DNA of 64,000 nt from Bryoerythrophyllum caledonicum (GCA_963971425.1 OZ020519.1:11982028-12046027); one strand, 5' to 3'. Positions 22,270 to 34,726 are shown, numbered from the stretch's first letter. Translations and numbers: made by a program. Notes: generated from the sequence alone by a model not told the origin.

Positions 22270-22375
22270 TGTTTACCTCGAGTCGAGCTAAATTTGCCTG
22301 TTCTACAATGTCAATTCAGATGAATGCAAGTTATTTTCAAGCGCCAGACCTTACCTCGATTCGAGCTCAATTACC
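22270..22375. repeat. Two outlying palindrome copies
   Basis: GTTTACCTCGAGTCGAGC then TAAATTTGC at 22270, and CTTACCTCGATTCGAGCTCA at about 22350. Both have diverged arms. They lie between the array and the gene at 22472. Confidence 0.55.
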
Positions 22376-22471
22376 TCTTCATATGCTTCTTCATTGATGT
22401 CTATTCCTATAAGGTATTCACCCATTCTTATTGGGCAGGATTATATAATACTTATCTCATTGGAATGCAGG

Positions 22472-23364
22472 ATGTCGTCTTCGGAGGGCCACGATGTTAA
22501 TGTTGACGCTCCCGTGAACCCAGACCTTCCTGAGTTTCGTGTTATTCCCCGCCCTCTCTAGGTTGAGATGACTGTTTCGCTTCACAATGGTTCGGGTGTA
22601 CGCGTTGCGGAGGGGTTGGTTCGCAATGTCCGCTCTAGTGCAATTCTAGGTTCCTCTGGTCCTCTTGGGGATTCTAATGTTGTAGTACAAGTGTCGAATA
22701 CTTTTGTTCAGGAAGAAGCTCCTGATGAATGGAGGTACTTGTTTAAGTCCTGGCCAATTCAACAAGTCTTTTTAAACGGTGTGAGTCTCTTCCATCATTG
22801 CCTTAGGGACGTTTACAATGTCTGGTTGGTTGAACGGAACAAACCTCTAGGTGGGAGCTTCCGTTCGTACAACAATTCCTCAAGGAATACTCGTCCAACA
22901 GTGTCCAGGAATGTTGAATTCCTCATGACCCCTCATTCCATTAACGCGGTTGCGAGCAATAGTTGTTGCAGTCAAAACTGTGTTCAACACTACCCTAGAT
23001 ATAAAATAAAAGCCCTCCAGACGCGCTTCTATAGTGAGACCATTGTGCAGTTCAGAAATCATACCAAACTAGATGTTCATAGACAATTTCATAGAAACGT
23101 TGCGGGTAGGAAGGTTGTGACTCTAGAGGGTGTGGATGTTTGTGCCCATGCCTGGATGAAAATCATGGGTGTGAGTTCGAGTACTTTCTATCGGAATACG
23201 AAGGACGCTGCTGCTGGTCATGCGGCTCAACACCATGGGAATACCGGTTTGCGTAAGCCTAGAGGTCATACGGTTGTGGCTATTGCGGCTCTTGGAGCCA
23301 TCCTCGATAGATATGCGGACCACATGCCTCACAAGTCTCGTGTTCTCCCATCTGGCGAGAAGGC
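22472..23364 (+). pseudogene. Transposase-associated HTH-like protein, interrupted by LTR
   Basis: ATG at 22472 follows an acceptor-like GGAATGCAG. The frame MSSSEGHDVNVDAPVN... meets an in-frame TAG at 22559-22561 and continues for about 268 codons. Visible features are a Cys cluster (SNSCCSQNCVQHYPR), then KIKALQTRFY, LDVHRQFHRN, VTLEGVDVCAHAWMKIMGVS and SSTFYRN. This order (CC..NC, a helical block, 'G..VC..A....GVS...FYR') recalls a widespread family, present in plants and invertebrates, that I associate with N-terminal helix-turn-helix regions of DDE-type transposase genes. That link is from memory and tentative. The frame runs into the LTR at 23365, just after PSGEKA, so the C-terminal part is missing here. 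A palindrome array occupies the upstream 700 bp. Confidence 0.5.
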
Positions 23365-25495
23365 TCTAAGCCCAAAAATTGACCCCCAAGAGAATCAATT
23401 TTTAAACCTACAAGGTCCTATTGTTACACAGTTTAACCCACACCATGTCCTTAACTGTCACTTCTATTTTTTTTCTGGAATTGGATCTTTGGCATATTTA
23501 TATATTTAGAATGTAATAGCACTATTATTTTAACCCAGTTAAGTGGACTCCATCAACCTTTGAAGTAAATTCTTAACTCTGAATAAATTAAATAGGCATA
23601 AGTAATTATTTAATTATTTTTATGTGATTATTATTATTATTTTATTTATTTATTTATTATTTTTTCCTTTTATTTATTTATTTATATATATATTTTTTAA
23701 TTTTATTTTGTTTTATTTTTATTGATTGATTGATTTATTTATTTATTTATATATTTTTTAATTTAATTTTGTTTTATTTTTATTGATTTATTGATTTATT
23801 TATTTATTTCTTTTCTTTTCTTTTACCTTCTTTTCCCTCGGTTGAGCTCACTCCATTCAATTAACCCCAACCACTAACCTTAGTCAATAAATTCAATTCA
23901 CATTACCGAATCTTGCACACAACTTGTCCGACTTCAAAACTCAATAACTCTTAGTAGTTTTATCCAAATTTCGATTTTTTTCAGCCTACCATTACTAGTT
24001 TCACATAACCAACTTGATGAGCAATTGAAAATTCCAATTAGACAGTTGTATTATCACCCAACAAGACGACCAGCAGTGATTCACCCCCCAAAACACTCAA
24101 TCACAAATTCCCCATGCACATTCACATACCACTCATTCAATTATCCAAGAACCAGGCTAATGCAACCAAGTATCACGTGATTGGCAAGTTCATGCTTGAG
24201 TCACACAACCTAAATTTTCCACAAATTTTGGCAGCGCTTCCGCATGGAGTTCCAACATTGGAAACCCTAACAACAAATGTAGCAACGATCTACACATAGG
24301 TTCAATCTAAATAAAATCAACACCAAGTGGGAGAACCGAACTCCCTGTCAGATGGTTGAGAAGCTCCTTGGTTGATCTGCAGCTCCTCTCTGCTCTCGGC
24401 TGGAGCCCCACTGCCGACACACACACTAAAAAACTGCCGCAGCTTCCACCGGAACTCTCAAACACTTCCCCACTCCAGCCGGCACCACTTCCACCCAGGC
24501 GCACATCATTGTCAATAGCTCACACCTACCACACATGGCAGCGCTCTCACGTCCCTCTCTGCGGCTCCGCTGCCTCGTTCCAACCGGATCCGCGCACAAC
24601 AACAAGGATCACTCCTCCGTCACACACCACTCGCAGCATCAGCCTTGCATTCGCGTTGTGCTTTGCAACCCTTCGTGCTCCGCGCCGCTCCTGCTCACCG
24701 ATGCTCTACTGGTTCTCCACTCCGTTTGCAGCCACCCCACCCAGCTCGGGATTCCATGCCTCCATAGCCGGGCTCGCTCCCTGAATCGCACGAGCTCCCA
24801 CTTGCACCTCCAGTCGCCGGCACTTCTCCACCGGAACCTCCACCCGATCGTCGCAGCTCGCGGCACACACGTACCCTCCAAAAAAAAACAGCTCCCTCCC
24901 AGCTCAAGTGGTCTCTCCGACCGCGCTCTCTCAATCGCTACCCAGGCTCGAGCAACCACTCACACACTCAGCGCCGCAAGTTGCTCTCTCTCTTCCTTGG
25001 ACGCGCATAGACTCGAAAAACAGCCCTCTCCCCCTGCTCACACGACCCAGTGCACGCACACCGCCTGCTCGCGCGCGATCACCACGCCGCCACAGCCGCG
25101 ACACAACCCACCAAGTCGAGCACAAACGTCCTCGAACTCACAGCAGCCAGCCTCGACGCTCCACACCCGCCAGCTTCTCCCGAAAGACACAACATGCGCA
25201 CCACTGCGCGTGTCTACAGACACGGGCCCTTCACGTAAGCAACTCACGCACGCCGCACACTCGTTCACGTCTCACAAAAAAAAGAAAAAAAACAAAACGC
25301 CATCTCTCCCAGCCTCGGCGCCGCTCACCGCAGCTCTCCAGCACCTCCTCTCCGGAACACAACGCCACCAATCGCACTCGCACCTCGCGCACACTCGTGC
25401 GCCCTCCCGCACATAGGCGCGCGTCACCGAAAAAAAGCTCTCCAAAAAAACAGAGTCCCCCAACGATACCGGCTCGCCAGGGATTCGGCCTGGCC

Positions 25496-25529
<34 letters not shown>

Positions 25530-26349
25530 CTTTCCCCCAACAAGACTGGCTTTCTTTCAAGAGGCAGCCCACGACCTCCCACAGAAGTGCAGGATTGGCT
25601 ACTTACAACCGTTTTTGAAATTTTTATTTATTTTTAGTTTATCACGAGCATTAACTCGCCGCTTTGCACCTGACAAGCCACCCTAAAATTAACTTCATGG
25701 TGGCTAGAATTGTCATGTGGCATGTGCATGGAGAAGTACCTCCAACCACTTTTTTTTCTTTTTCTTTTTCTTTTGATCTTAAAAGACTATTTACACTAGT
25801 TCTAATACTATCTACTGATGATTTGCACTTTACTTATAAATTCAAAAACTAACCACACAGCTGGACTCCCAGCACCCTAATTAGTCTACCTAAATTTTCT
25901 TAGCATTTTTGAAGTTTCCTAAGTATTTTTCCCAAACAGTCAACCCGTCAATCAACTAGTCAAACCCTAGAATAAAACAACAATTCAACTCGGAAAATTC
26001 TAGAAATTTTACCACTACTTCTACCTGCTAGGAGACACTCTTCCAATTTTTTCCATATTTTTTGACCCATTTCTCAAATTTTAGTCATTTCCCAAGGACT
26101 TTTCTTTTCATCTTATATATATTTTTTTTTCTTCATTTCCATTCCACTTCCACTACGCTTTCAAGCATATTAGTAGAGAGGAGGAAGAATAGGAATTTTA
26201 GTGTCACGTCATGGCTCTAGGCCTATTTATTAGGAATTTGACTCTAATAGATGGGTTAACCACCAATTTAACTAAATTTTGGTTAATTCTAATAAAAAAA
26301 CTTGGGAGAAATGAAAAAAAAGAGTGAGGGCCCATTTTGGCCACTCACA
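23365..26349 (-). repeat. E1 3' LTR (about 2985 bp)
   Basis: Defined by colinear similarity to the LTR at 56410-59180: TAAGCCCAAAAAT... at the left, GGCCCATTTTGGCCACTCACA at the right, and shared interior blocks (AGACTGGCTT..., CATGTGGCATGTGCATGGAG). Read on the minus strand it begins TGTGAGTGGCC. Its end has TTAGA where the other LTR has TTACA. A 33-base T tract lies near 25500. Open frames inside it (24.3-25.6 kb) are Ser/Pro/His-rich by-products of composition. The LTR interrupts the gene at 22472. Confidence 0.8.
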
Positions 26350-27086
26350 CATGGCGACCATCTGGGCCGACTCGTGAGAGGAGAGTGGACCTAGACCTCT
26401 TGCTCGTTACGGCACACGATGATGAGAATAAAAAAATAAAAAGATGTAGAAAGACATTTAAGGAATTTGGAAGAATAAAAACTAGGAAGTTAGAAATAAG
26501 TGATGGGATCGAAGAAAAGCTAGGAAATCACAATGGTGAAGGGAGAAAAAATGAGAGAAAAATAGATAATATGGAGACAGCATCCGACTAGAAAGAATTG
26601 GAAAGTTGGCAGAATGGATGCGTCGCTCAATTTTTGAGTTAAACCCATTCGCCCTGGATGGACCTTGGTTGAAGCTATAGCCGAAAAAGATTTCAAAACC
26701 GCCTTCCGCCTTCATCGGAGTGAACTTGGACTACAGAGAGATAGAAGTTCCAATTTTTGTGGAAGGTAAGGAAAGGAAGGAGTCAGAATTCTTTCTAATA
26801 GGAAGGTGGGAGAAAAGAAGACACTTGTCCCTAGTGTAGTGATGAGACTACTATGTTTGACCCACGGAAGAAACATGAGCGGCTGCAACTAGTGGTCAGA
26901 GGCACTAGCTGAATCAGAAGAGTCATGTCCTCCCCGTTGTGAGGCCAATTGTCACGAAGTGAGGTGGGCTAGTGATAATGGAGTCAATTCCATTATGTTC
27001 GATATTCCTTGCAACGACTCCCAGCCGTGCGAGTTGGAAATGATTCTCCATTAAGGGTTTCGAGTTAGAACAAGATAGGGACCCAA
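26350..27086 (-). other. E1 region between integrase and 3' LTR
   Basis: No intact frame. No clear purine-rich polypurine tract abuts the LTR (the adjacent minus-strand bases are CCAGATGGTCGCCATG), which suggests a mutated or rearranged 3' end. Confidence 0.4.
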
Positions 27087-28502
27087 TCACAACGCATCAA
27101 ACTTTCCAGGGAATTCTAGCTTTCTCGCATCTTGAAGCAAAACCAACATTCCTGGCAACAATGTCCGCTTGTTGTGGCGTTTATCAAACGCGATTTTTCG
27201 GCGCCTCTGGACAACCTCAATGTGTTGTGCGCTGAGTCTACGATCCTCATCCAGTTTCTCCAACCGTTCCAATCGATGGATTAGGGACTGCTTGGTGGTC
27301 AGTCGAGTATCTATCGCTATTCGAAGTGATGGCACTTCAAACTCTATGAGAAGTACTGCCTCTATACCATAGACTAGTGAAAACGGAGTGGCTTGGGTGG
27401 TTACTTTGTACGTGGTTCAGTAAGCCCACAACGTAGGGGGAAGTTTAACATCCCAATCTCTCTTTGAGTCTACGACCGTTTTCCTCAGGATTAGGGCCAA
27501 GGTTTGATTGACCCTCTCAGTGTGCCCGTTTGTCTGAGGGTGATAGAAAGTGGTTTTACGGTGGTCAATTTGGAACCAATCGGTCAAGTCTTCAATCACC
27601 TCATTGAGGAAATGTTTGCCCCGATCACTAATGAGGATTTTAGGGCATCCAAACCGGGTTATCACTTGCTCAAACAAAAATGTAGCAGCACTCTTGGCAT
27701 CATTTGTTTTTACCGCTTTGGCTTCTGCCCATTTGGTAAGATACTCTGTCGCCACCACTATGTGCTTCATCCCTCTACTCGAATGGGGATGAATTTCTCC
27801 GATGTAATCTACTCCCCACTTTTCGAATGGGACAAGGGGAAGGGAGACATGAAGTGGCAGCTCCATGCGTAGATCATTCCTGGCATAACGTTGACAAGCA
27901 TCGCAACGTTGAGTGTAATCGTGGGCATCCCGAAACATGGAAGACCAATAGTAACCAGCGCGTAAGGCTTTCTGGCCTGTTAAGGTACCAGAAAAATGCC
28001 CCCTGCATGCACTATCATGGCAAGAAGCCAAAATAGTTGGAATTTCAGTGGCTGCTACACACCTCCGCAAAATGCCATCAATACCTCGACGGTAGAGACG
28101 GCCACCCACGAGAGCGAAATGGCGGCTATTAATGCGCACCTTCCCAAGATCATTTCTGCTTAGGTTGTCTGGCATTTGTTGGGTTTTGAGGAACTCCGCA
28201 ATGTTTTGATACCAAATAGGAGAGGAAGAGACCAAGAAGGGGTTCTCATCTACCAAGCTATCATCGATGGGTGTGGTATTTGGATCTCCCGATAGTCTAG
28301 ATAGGTGATCTGCTTGCAAGTGCTTCCTACCCGGTTTGTATTGCACCGTATAATCAAACTCCTCCAAGAGTAGTACCCATCGAGCAATCCTACCGCTAAG
28401 GTCGGCTTTGTTCACCAAGTATTTGATGGCCATGTGGTCTACGAAGAAGACCACCCGATTTAGTAAAAGGTAGCGGCGAAATTTCTTCAAAGAAAACACC
28501 AT
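27087..28502 (-). pseudogene. E1 RNase H C-terminus and integrase
   Basis: Begins in RNase H (YLVNKADLSGRIARW, ADHLSRL), then an HHCC zinc domain (H...H...CDAC) and the integrase core. The catalytic triad is visible as VDYIGE, ISDRGKHF and NGHTERVNQ (D, D, E). At 27417-27419 a TGA interrupts LWAY|TTYKVTTQATPFSLVYG, where the family usually has Arg, so CGA-to-TGA is likely. The frame continues to 27087 with the C-terminal domain (RKLEFPGKF). Integrase inserts the element's cDNA into chromosomes; this copy is inactive. Confidence 0.85.
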
Positions 28503-28514
28503 GGCTAGACATTC

Positions 28515-29790
28515 TCATTCTGTGGTAGTGTAATTCTTCTCTGCCGGGTTTAACTGGCGACTAGCAAAGGCCACGGGGTAGTCCTTCCCCTTCTCACCAG
28601 TTGGTTGGCATAATGCACTCCCTACCGCTATAGAGGAGGCATTACAATAAACATAGAACGGCAAGTCCCAATTTGGAGGTTTTAACACCGGAAAGGTGCT
28701 AAGCTTGGTCTTAAGGGTATCAAATGCCCTTTGGCACTCTGGAGTCCATTCAAATTTTATTGCCTTTTGTTGCAACCTATTGATGGGTAACAAGGTTGTC
28801 GCATAATCGGGAATTAATTCCCGATACATCCCATGTGACCAATAGTCCTTTGGACTCCTTTAACATCTGTGGCTGGAGGCAATTCTACTATCACCTTGAC
28901 CTTCCCTGGATCTGGTTCTCTACCATCCTTAGAGACCACATAGCCCAATAAGACACCTCTCTGAACGGCTAAAAAGATCTTGTCTGGATTAAGGGCGATG
29001 CCTGTCCTTCTACACCGCTGGAAGCTTTCTCGAACACATGCCAAATGTTCCTCAAATGATGATTGGGTACTAAAATCATCTATAAACACTGTCATAGATG
29101 TGTGTAGGAGATCAGAAAAAACATGGGTCATAGCCCTCTGGAAGGCGGATGGTGCATTGCACAATCCAAATGGCATGACTACATAGATAAAGGTGCCCCA
29201 CGGAGTGGTAAAGGCCGTTTTGTGATAGTCATCGGGATGTATAGAAATCTGGTTATAACCGGAATAACCATCCATGAAGGTGTAAAGTTCATGACCAGCC
29301 ACTTCTTCCAAAATGGTGTTAATGAAAGGAAGAGGAAAGTGGTCCTTTTGCGTAGCTTGGTTAAATTTGCGATAGTCTATACAAACTCTCAACTTTCCAT
29401 TTTTTTCTTGACTATCACCATGGGGGAATCCCAGTCGGTAATCTCTACTGGGCGGATAAATCCAGCTTGAAGGAGTTTCTCCAACTCCGCCTTAACTATA
29501 AGTTGGAGTTGTGGATTCATTCGGCGCTCCTTTTGGCGAATGGCCACTGAGCCTGAAATCAAAGGAATCTGATGTTGCACCACTTCTGGAGAGATGCCCT
29601 TGAGTTCCCTACAAGACCATGCAAATTCTTCGCGATACTCCATGACTAGGGCTCTATAGGGCTCTAATTCTTCCTTTGTGAGTTGGCTCCCAACCTTTAT
29701 CATTCGCGGTTCTTCTCCTTCAAACGATACATCTATCTCTTGCCAATCTTTTGGACTTGCATGTGGTTGTTCCGTTGGCCCCTTGTACTA
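28515..29790 (-). pseudogene. E1 reverse transcriptase and RNase H N-terminus
   Basis: Reverse transcriptase blocks are visible: RVCIDYRKFNQATQKDHFPL, FMDGYSGYNQI, PFGLCNAPSAFQRAM and the catalytic box VFIDDF (usually Y/F-x-DD), then LGYVVSKDG. RNase H starts at FYVYCNASSIAVGSAL, with Asn at the position normally held by the first catalytic Asp. Breaks are a TAG at 29788, a one-base loss in the A run near 29395, a frameshift near 28826 and a TGA at 28515-28517 between TTTE and ECLAM, where Arg is usual. Confidence 0.85.
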
Positions 29791-30771
29791 GTCATGGGAG
29801 ATTGGTGGATAGATAGGTAGATCACTCCCCACTTGTATTCTTGATGAAATGGATTTGAAATGCAACGGAGAAATGAGGACCTCTTCATCCAAGATAGGAT
29901 CTACATTGGACAATTGTGTGCCATCTAAGGTGACACCAGAAACATCCTCGTAGTGAAGGTCATCTATGAGAATGGCTAAGTCAATGTCGTTGAGAGGATC
30001 ACCACTATGTTCTTCTATGAAAAACGCGTCCATGGATTGCTCGGACTCAGTGTGCGGGTGCTCAGCCAACCAAGTAGAGAATTCCCCATCATCCTCCCAT
30101 TCGTATTGACTAGGCCCCAAGCAACTCAATGAGGAAGGAATGGTGGTTTTTGTTACTTCTGGAAGCGCGAACTTGACCCCCTTGATTGCCTTTCTAGCTC
30201 CTCGTGGCACGTGGTCTTCACCCTCTAAGGATGAGCTAGAAGATCCTAAGGTCTTAGAGAAGCTAGGTTGAATATAAACCTTGGTTAGATTCGACCCCAT
30301 ACCATAGGTGATGTGAGGTTTTTCACCACTCCAATCTACCTTAGCATTGGCTGCCCTTAACCACGGTCTCCCTAGAAGCAAGGGAAAATAATTTTTGTTT
30401 GAGTGCATTCGAAGCACTTGGAAGGTGACTATGTAGTCCTCCCCTCCTGTGTTCAACTTACACTTAGAAATTTGGCCTATTGGTGCTTCCGGAATTTGGT
30501 TGGCCATGTTGATCACATAAGGTGAGGGCTCCGTGATCTCTAGCCCTAATTGTTCCATGGTGCGAAGGGGCATGATGTTTACACCACTACCACCATCCAC
30601 AAATACTTTAGGCAACACCTTATCCACTATAATGGCTTCAATTTCTACTGCACAAACCTCAAATGCCTTTTTAGAAGGCTTCGGAGAAGAGCTCACTCTA
30701 GCAGCTAGATTGGCCTTGGCCTTCACTTTCTTGGCTAGTGGAATCTTCTTCTTCAACTCCTTTCGTACCAA
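29788..30771 (-). pseudogene. E1 aspartic protease and linker
   Basis: The protease active site is seen as PKVFVDGGSGVNIMP (D-G-G in place of D-S/T-G, common in plant gypsy elements), followed by LLLGRPWLRAANA. A long acidic linker leads to reverse transcriptase through the TAG at 29788. It is frameshifted relative to gag near 30780. The protease would mature the Gag-Pol polyprotein. Confidence 0.8.
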
Positions 30772-32555
30772 GGGGCCAACTGGAAGAGCTGGGCAATGGT
30801 AATGTTGGCGTTCAACCTATTCAAGTCCTCCCAAAGATCATATGGTCTAAACGTGGAGGTCGATGAAGGGATTTTAATTCCCATGTCTTGAATGGGGATT
30901 GTTGGACCCTTCCACGTTGGCTCAGGTGTGCGGGGATTCTGGGATTCTTTACCTCGTTCAGAAGAGGTGGGATCCAACATCAACGGATTCACTGGAGGCA
31001 CCTTCTGGTTGGGCTTCCTTGTGGACTTCAAGGCTTCATGAACTACATCATTGAGTTCTGATAAGTGCGGTGAATCCTCAAAGCTATCCTCTGATTCCTG
31101 AGCTACGAAGGATTGGTTGGCCCTTTGAGCCCGTGTCATCACCGCATTAGCGGAAAGTGAAAGGTGAGCCACTTGATGTGGAATGACAGGTTCATGCGAT
31201 ATGAAATGAGATTAGGAAGAAGTAGAACTTTGGGGAGCTCCATGAGACCCTAGTTTTGTCAACGTGACCGTGGTAGAGGGAGAAGAAGAAGAAGGAGATG
31301 CAAATCGAGCATCTTGGTTAGACGCTTGATTTTGGTCAAAGGGCACAAAACCTTGTTGGGTTTGTAAGCCTTGAGGAGGTTGGTGGTTTTGACGATGATT
31401 ATCATAATCATAGTACATGTTGGGAGGATGAAGACTATTGTCATTCGAAGGGTTTTGAGCCCCTCTCTGGTTATCCATGGCTTGTTGGGCAAAATTCCCT
31501 CTCATTGGTCTCATGGGGATGACCTTGTCATTCTCCCTACATCTAATTGTGGGATGATTACCACCGCAATTCCCACACACTACCCCATTCTCCAACCAAC
31601 AACTCCTAGGTGGATGTCTTCTTCCATAGGACTGGCAGATCTTCCAACGAGGTTGGGGCCTCGGACCTTAACTACGGTTAAGTTGTTGATTCCGGTGTGG
31701 GGGTTGGTAGACGTTTGACTGTTGTGGGAAGGTGGTACAGAACTGCATGGTGTGGCCATTCTCGCCGCATGAAGTGCACCACATACCAGAAGAATGTCTA
31801 CCTGATTCTATCTGAGGAGGTGGGGCATTAGGATTTTGGTTCCTGAGTAGAAGGGCCATCTGATCTGTCATCGCCCTCAATTGTTGTTGGAGTTGGTCTT
31901 GGAACCCCTGCAGAGCGTCGTGGATCTCCTTCTTCATCTCGTGACGCCAATTGGATTCATATGTAAAAGTAGGTAGGGAACGGGGGGCCTAACATTAAGA
32001 AGAATGGTATTCACCACATGTAGAGAATAAACTGTTGGGCTAGGTTGAGATTCAACTAAGTCTGACTTTTCACGGGCATGGATGGGAATAAAGCTAGGAA
32101 TGCTCTCATTCTCCTTCCCCCATAGTTTTTCGTGTTCTGTTGCCACCGCTGCCACGGTCCTACCTGCCTCCTTAGCTTCCTCTAAGGTTGTAGGCCTTGT
32201 CTGGAGAATTTCCCGTACCGTTATCTCTAGATAAAATCCTTGTAGGAAAAAGTGTCTCAAGGTATCATCTGTGAGCAAATTACCCACGAACCGGGTGACA
32301 ACTTGCTCAAACTTACGAATATAGGATGAAATATCTTCATCCTTTGCTTGCCTAAAGTTTGCCAAGGCCGTCAAGGCTCCACTTTGGCCTACTTCGGGCC
32401 TGTATTATTCCAAAAATGTCCTCATGAGGCCATCTCAATCATGAAAGGTGGATGCCGCAAGATTGCGGTACCATTCATAAGCCGATTCCTTGAGTGTGGT
32501 TGGAAACCACACCTAGTAGTAACGGTTGTCAGTTATCAAACAAGTAGTCAATAAC
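30753..32555 (-). pseudogene. E1 gag, partial
   Basis: The capsid part is DISSYIRKFEQVVTRFVG. Two zinc knuckles follow: CTSCGENGHTMQFC and CGNCGGNHPTIRC. Compared with E2, TAA stops stand at 32405-32407 (E2 has CAG) and 31212-31214 (E2 has CAA), with extra frameshifts near 31.9 kb. Gag and pol share a frame at 31.2 kb apart from that stop. The N-terminal roughly 180 residues present in E2 are missing. Confidence 0.85.
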
Positions 32556-32796
32556 CAGGGTTGTTAGGACGCTCGACGTCCCTGACGTCAGGACGTCAGG
32601 ACGGAGGACGTCCTCTCGCTTATCAAGACATCCAGTAACATAACGATTTTTGTCAGTTTACCCGGGGGAAAATAGCCGTCCGCAGCCCCGACCGACCGCC
32701 CATTCCGTCCGGTTGGGCCGACGGCACGGCCGTTCGCTTCAGGCGACCGGCGTCCGTCGTGCGCCGTCCGCGTGGCCGTCTGCCAAGGCCGACCGC
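32556..32796 (+). mobile_element. hAT left terminus
   Basis: CAGGGTTGT at 32556 is a typical hAT terminal inverted repeat start and lies exactly where the E1 homology ends. The 60 bp behind it hold four GACGTC hexamers (32575, 32584, 32592, 32607), as expected for subterminal transposase-binding repeats. The bases just outside, TCAATAAC, would be the target-site copy, but no matching right end with this 8-mer is in the window. The element is interrupted at 32797 by an LTR. Confidence 0.6.
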
Positions 32797-34203
32797 TGTC
32801 GTGTAGAGAGTCTTTGCTTCAGGAATACCCAGGGTTCTTGGCTGCACTTAGTTTAGAGAGGGAGAGGGAGAATATAGAACATATGATTTGTGTCCAAGTC
32901 CATATAAACTTATAAGTCCTCATTCACCATATCAGAAAGGCCTCTGATCTTCAACTTGTATAATAAAACTCGATGTACATATAATAAGACATGATGCAGA
33001 TGTCTTGTAGAACTTGTCTCTCAAAAACTTAACTCAAAACATTAATTATCCTTAACCTAAATCAAGCCTTAATCAAACTCTGATTAAATTAACTAATTCC
33101 ACTTAATAATAATTAATTAATAGTTAAGATAATTATATTTAACTAAAATGATTAACCTTGATTCATCCACTTAATTTTAGTTAAGCTAATTGATTACAAT
33201 TAGACTAGTTAATCTTACTTAACACAATTAACCTTGATTAAGATAATTAATTCTTTAATTAACCTCAATCCGACATACCTTTACCCTTACATACCCTAAC
33301 CACTTCATACCCTTCTCCTATATACCCTTACTCCCTTTGAAATAATTTATCTAACCTCTCATTAAGTATAAACCGAACTCAAACTCTCTTTTAAACTCTT
33401 GATTAACCTTCTAATTCAAAATACCACTACGGTTTCATACAAACTCGGAATGAGACGTGCTATAGCTACTTGAAAAGCCACTAAAATACACCACATACAC
33501 ATCAAATTTCACTTCCAGAAACTCATCTAGCCAGCCGCTATGTGCAATCAAAGTTACTTCTTACAAAAATTCGAGTCAGCTGACCCCTCTTCTTTCAAAC
33601 TAGTGCTATGACTTCACAAAAACTCGAAATAGAGCATAAGATAGCTCTTTGGAAAGCTATTTACAGTGTACAAACACTCACCAAAGATGTCATTTAGATA
33701 TACTTTGTACAACTCGCTACAAGGCTTCAAACCTACTGCTCATGAAAACATGGGGCAGCAGACCCCCTTGTGTTCGACAAGGCGCCGTTCACTCATACTT
33801 TTAGCTCTAAGACCGAGTGATAGCTTCATAGAGAGCTAACAATAAGGGCTACAACATACTCAAAATCCAAAACAAACTACAACAAAAACAACCAGAGAGA
33901 GCCCCCGCAGTCCAGCCCCTCCTTGGTAAGGAAGAACCCAACCCCCAAAACGGGGAAAGGAGCCAATCACAACTAACCTCAGTCCATTCAAAGGCCACAT
34001 GGGCATCTTAAACCCCATTGGTTGCTCAAATTCTCCCCCTTATCAACTCTTATCATCCCTCTATCCCTTCTATTCTTTGTATTTTTAAACACTAACTACC
34101 TGGTCATCAATCTAAAGACCGGGTTTCTTCAACAACAACAACTAACTACAAATATATTAAGAAAAATAACAACAAATGGTCTCAACTTCAGCCCCTAGAT
34201 GGA

Positions 34204-34635
34204 TTAAACATGTAAAAAGTCAAGAATCTCACGAAGAACAGCAGCAATGTAACTTGATCGCCTTTCACTACCCAAGTGTCTGAGCGGGCCTTGAAGCCAA
34301 AGACGGTGACCAAGGTCATTGGACAAGCGGGTTACCATTTGACCTTCGTTAGTGTTTTGAAAACACCCTTCAAACACCACTTGATGGCCTTCGATAAGCA
34401 CATCTCCAACCTCCAAGACGATTACTAAAGTTCTTGCCTCCGGTTGTAAACTTCTTAAACTTGTCAAAGGAACTTGTTGAGGATCAAAAGCGGTACGTGG
34501 TTGAACACGACGCTCAGAAGGCCCTGCTTCCTCTCGCTCACGCCGCCTTGATGTCGATGGTTGAGAAAGTTGAATTGGATCATCCGGTGAGTGAGCTAAA
34601 AGAAACTCCCAATCATCAGGGTCTTGAGAAGCCAT
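34204..34635 (-). CDS. Small LTR-encoded protein (143 aa), copy 1
   Basis: Starts at a true ATG (MASQDPDDWEFLLAHSPDD) and ends DFLHV. It has an acidic N-terminus, a basic RRREREEAG segment and a hydrophobic-charged C-terminal half (LVIVLEVGDVLIEG, SSYIAAVLREIL). No family recognised. It is in the sense orientation of the gypsy element and preceded by a TATA box about 90 bp upstream. LTR-encoded frames are unusual, and its role is unknown. Confidence 0.45.
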   Translation of the reverse strand: MASQDPDDWEFLLAHSPDDPIQLSQPSTSRRREREEAGPSERRVQPRTAFDPQQVPLTSLRSLQPEARTLVIVLEVGDVLIEGHQVVFEGCFQNTNEGQMVTRLSNDLGHRLWLQGPLRHLGSERRSSYIAAVLREILDFLHV

Positions 34636-34720
34636 ACTATCAACCTATAGAAACTAAGAAGAAACAATCCAAACTAATAATGACCTGAAGTAATGCATAA
34701 GGCACGGCAACCATCTACCC

Positions 34721-34726
34721 TTTATA
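34721..34726 (-). promoter_or_regulatory. TATA box in G3 LTR
   Basis: TATAAA on the minus strand in the context ACATATAAAGGGTAG, about 86 bp upstream of the 143-aa frame. It is likely the U3 promoter of the element. Confidence 0.5.

Larger units (their letters stand above)
23365..32555 (-). mobile_element. Gypsy element E1, 5'-truncated copy
   Basis: Minus-strand order: partial gag (32555-30753), protease, reverse transcriptase, RNase H, integrase (to 27087), a 3' untranslated stretch and one LTR (26349-23365). The 5' LTR and the N-terminal gag are missing. The copy stops abruptly at 32555, where a hAT-type terminus begins. It is about 90% identical to E2 where both are present. It has many stops and frameshifts and is not autonomous. 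Confidence 0.85.

Noticed and set aside
24356-25618. Long plus-strand frames rich in Ser, Thr, His and Pro
   Set aside because: They lie inside the E1 LTR, antisense to the element, overlap in several frames on both strands, and owe their length to biased composition.
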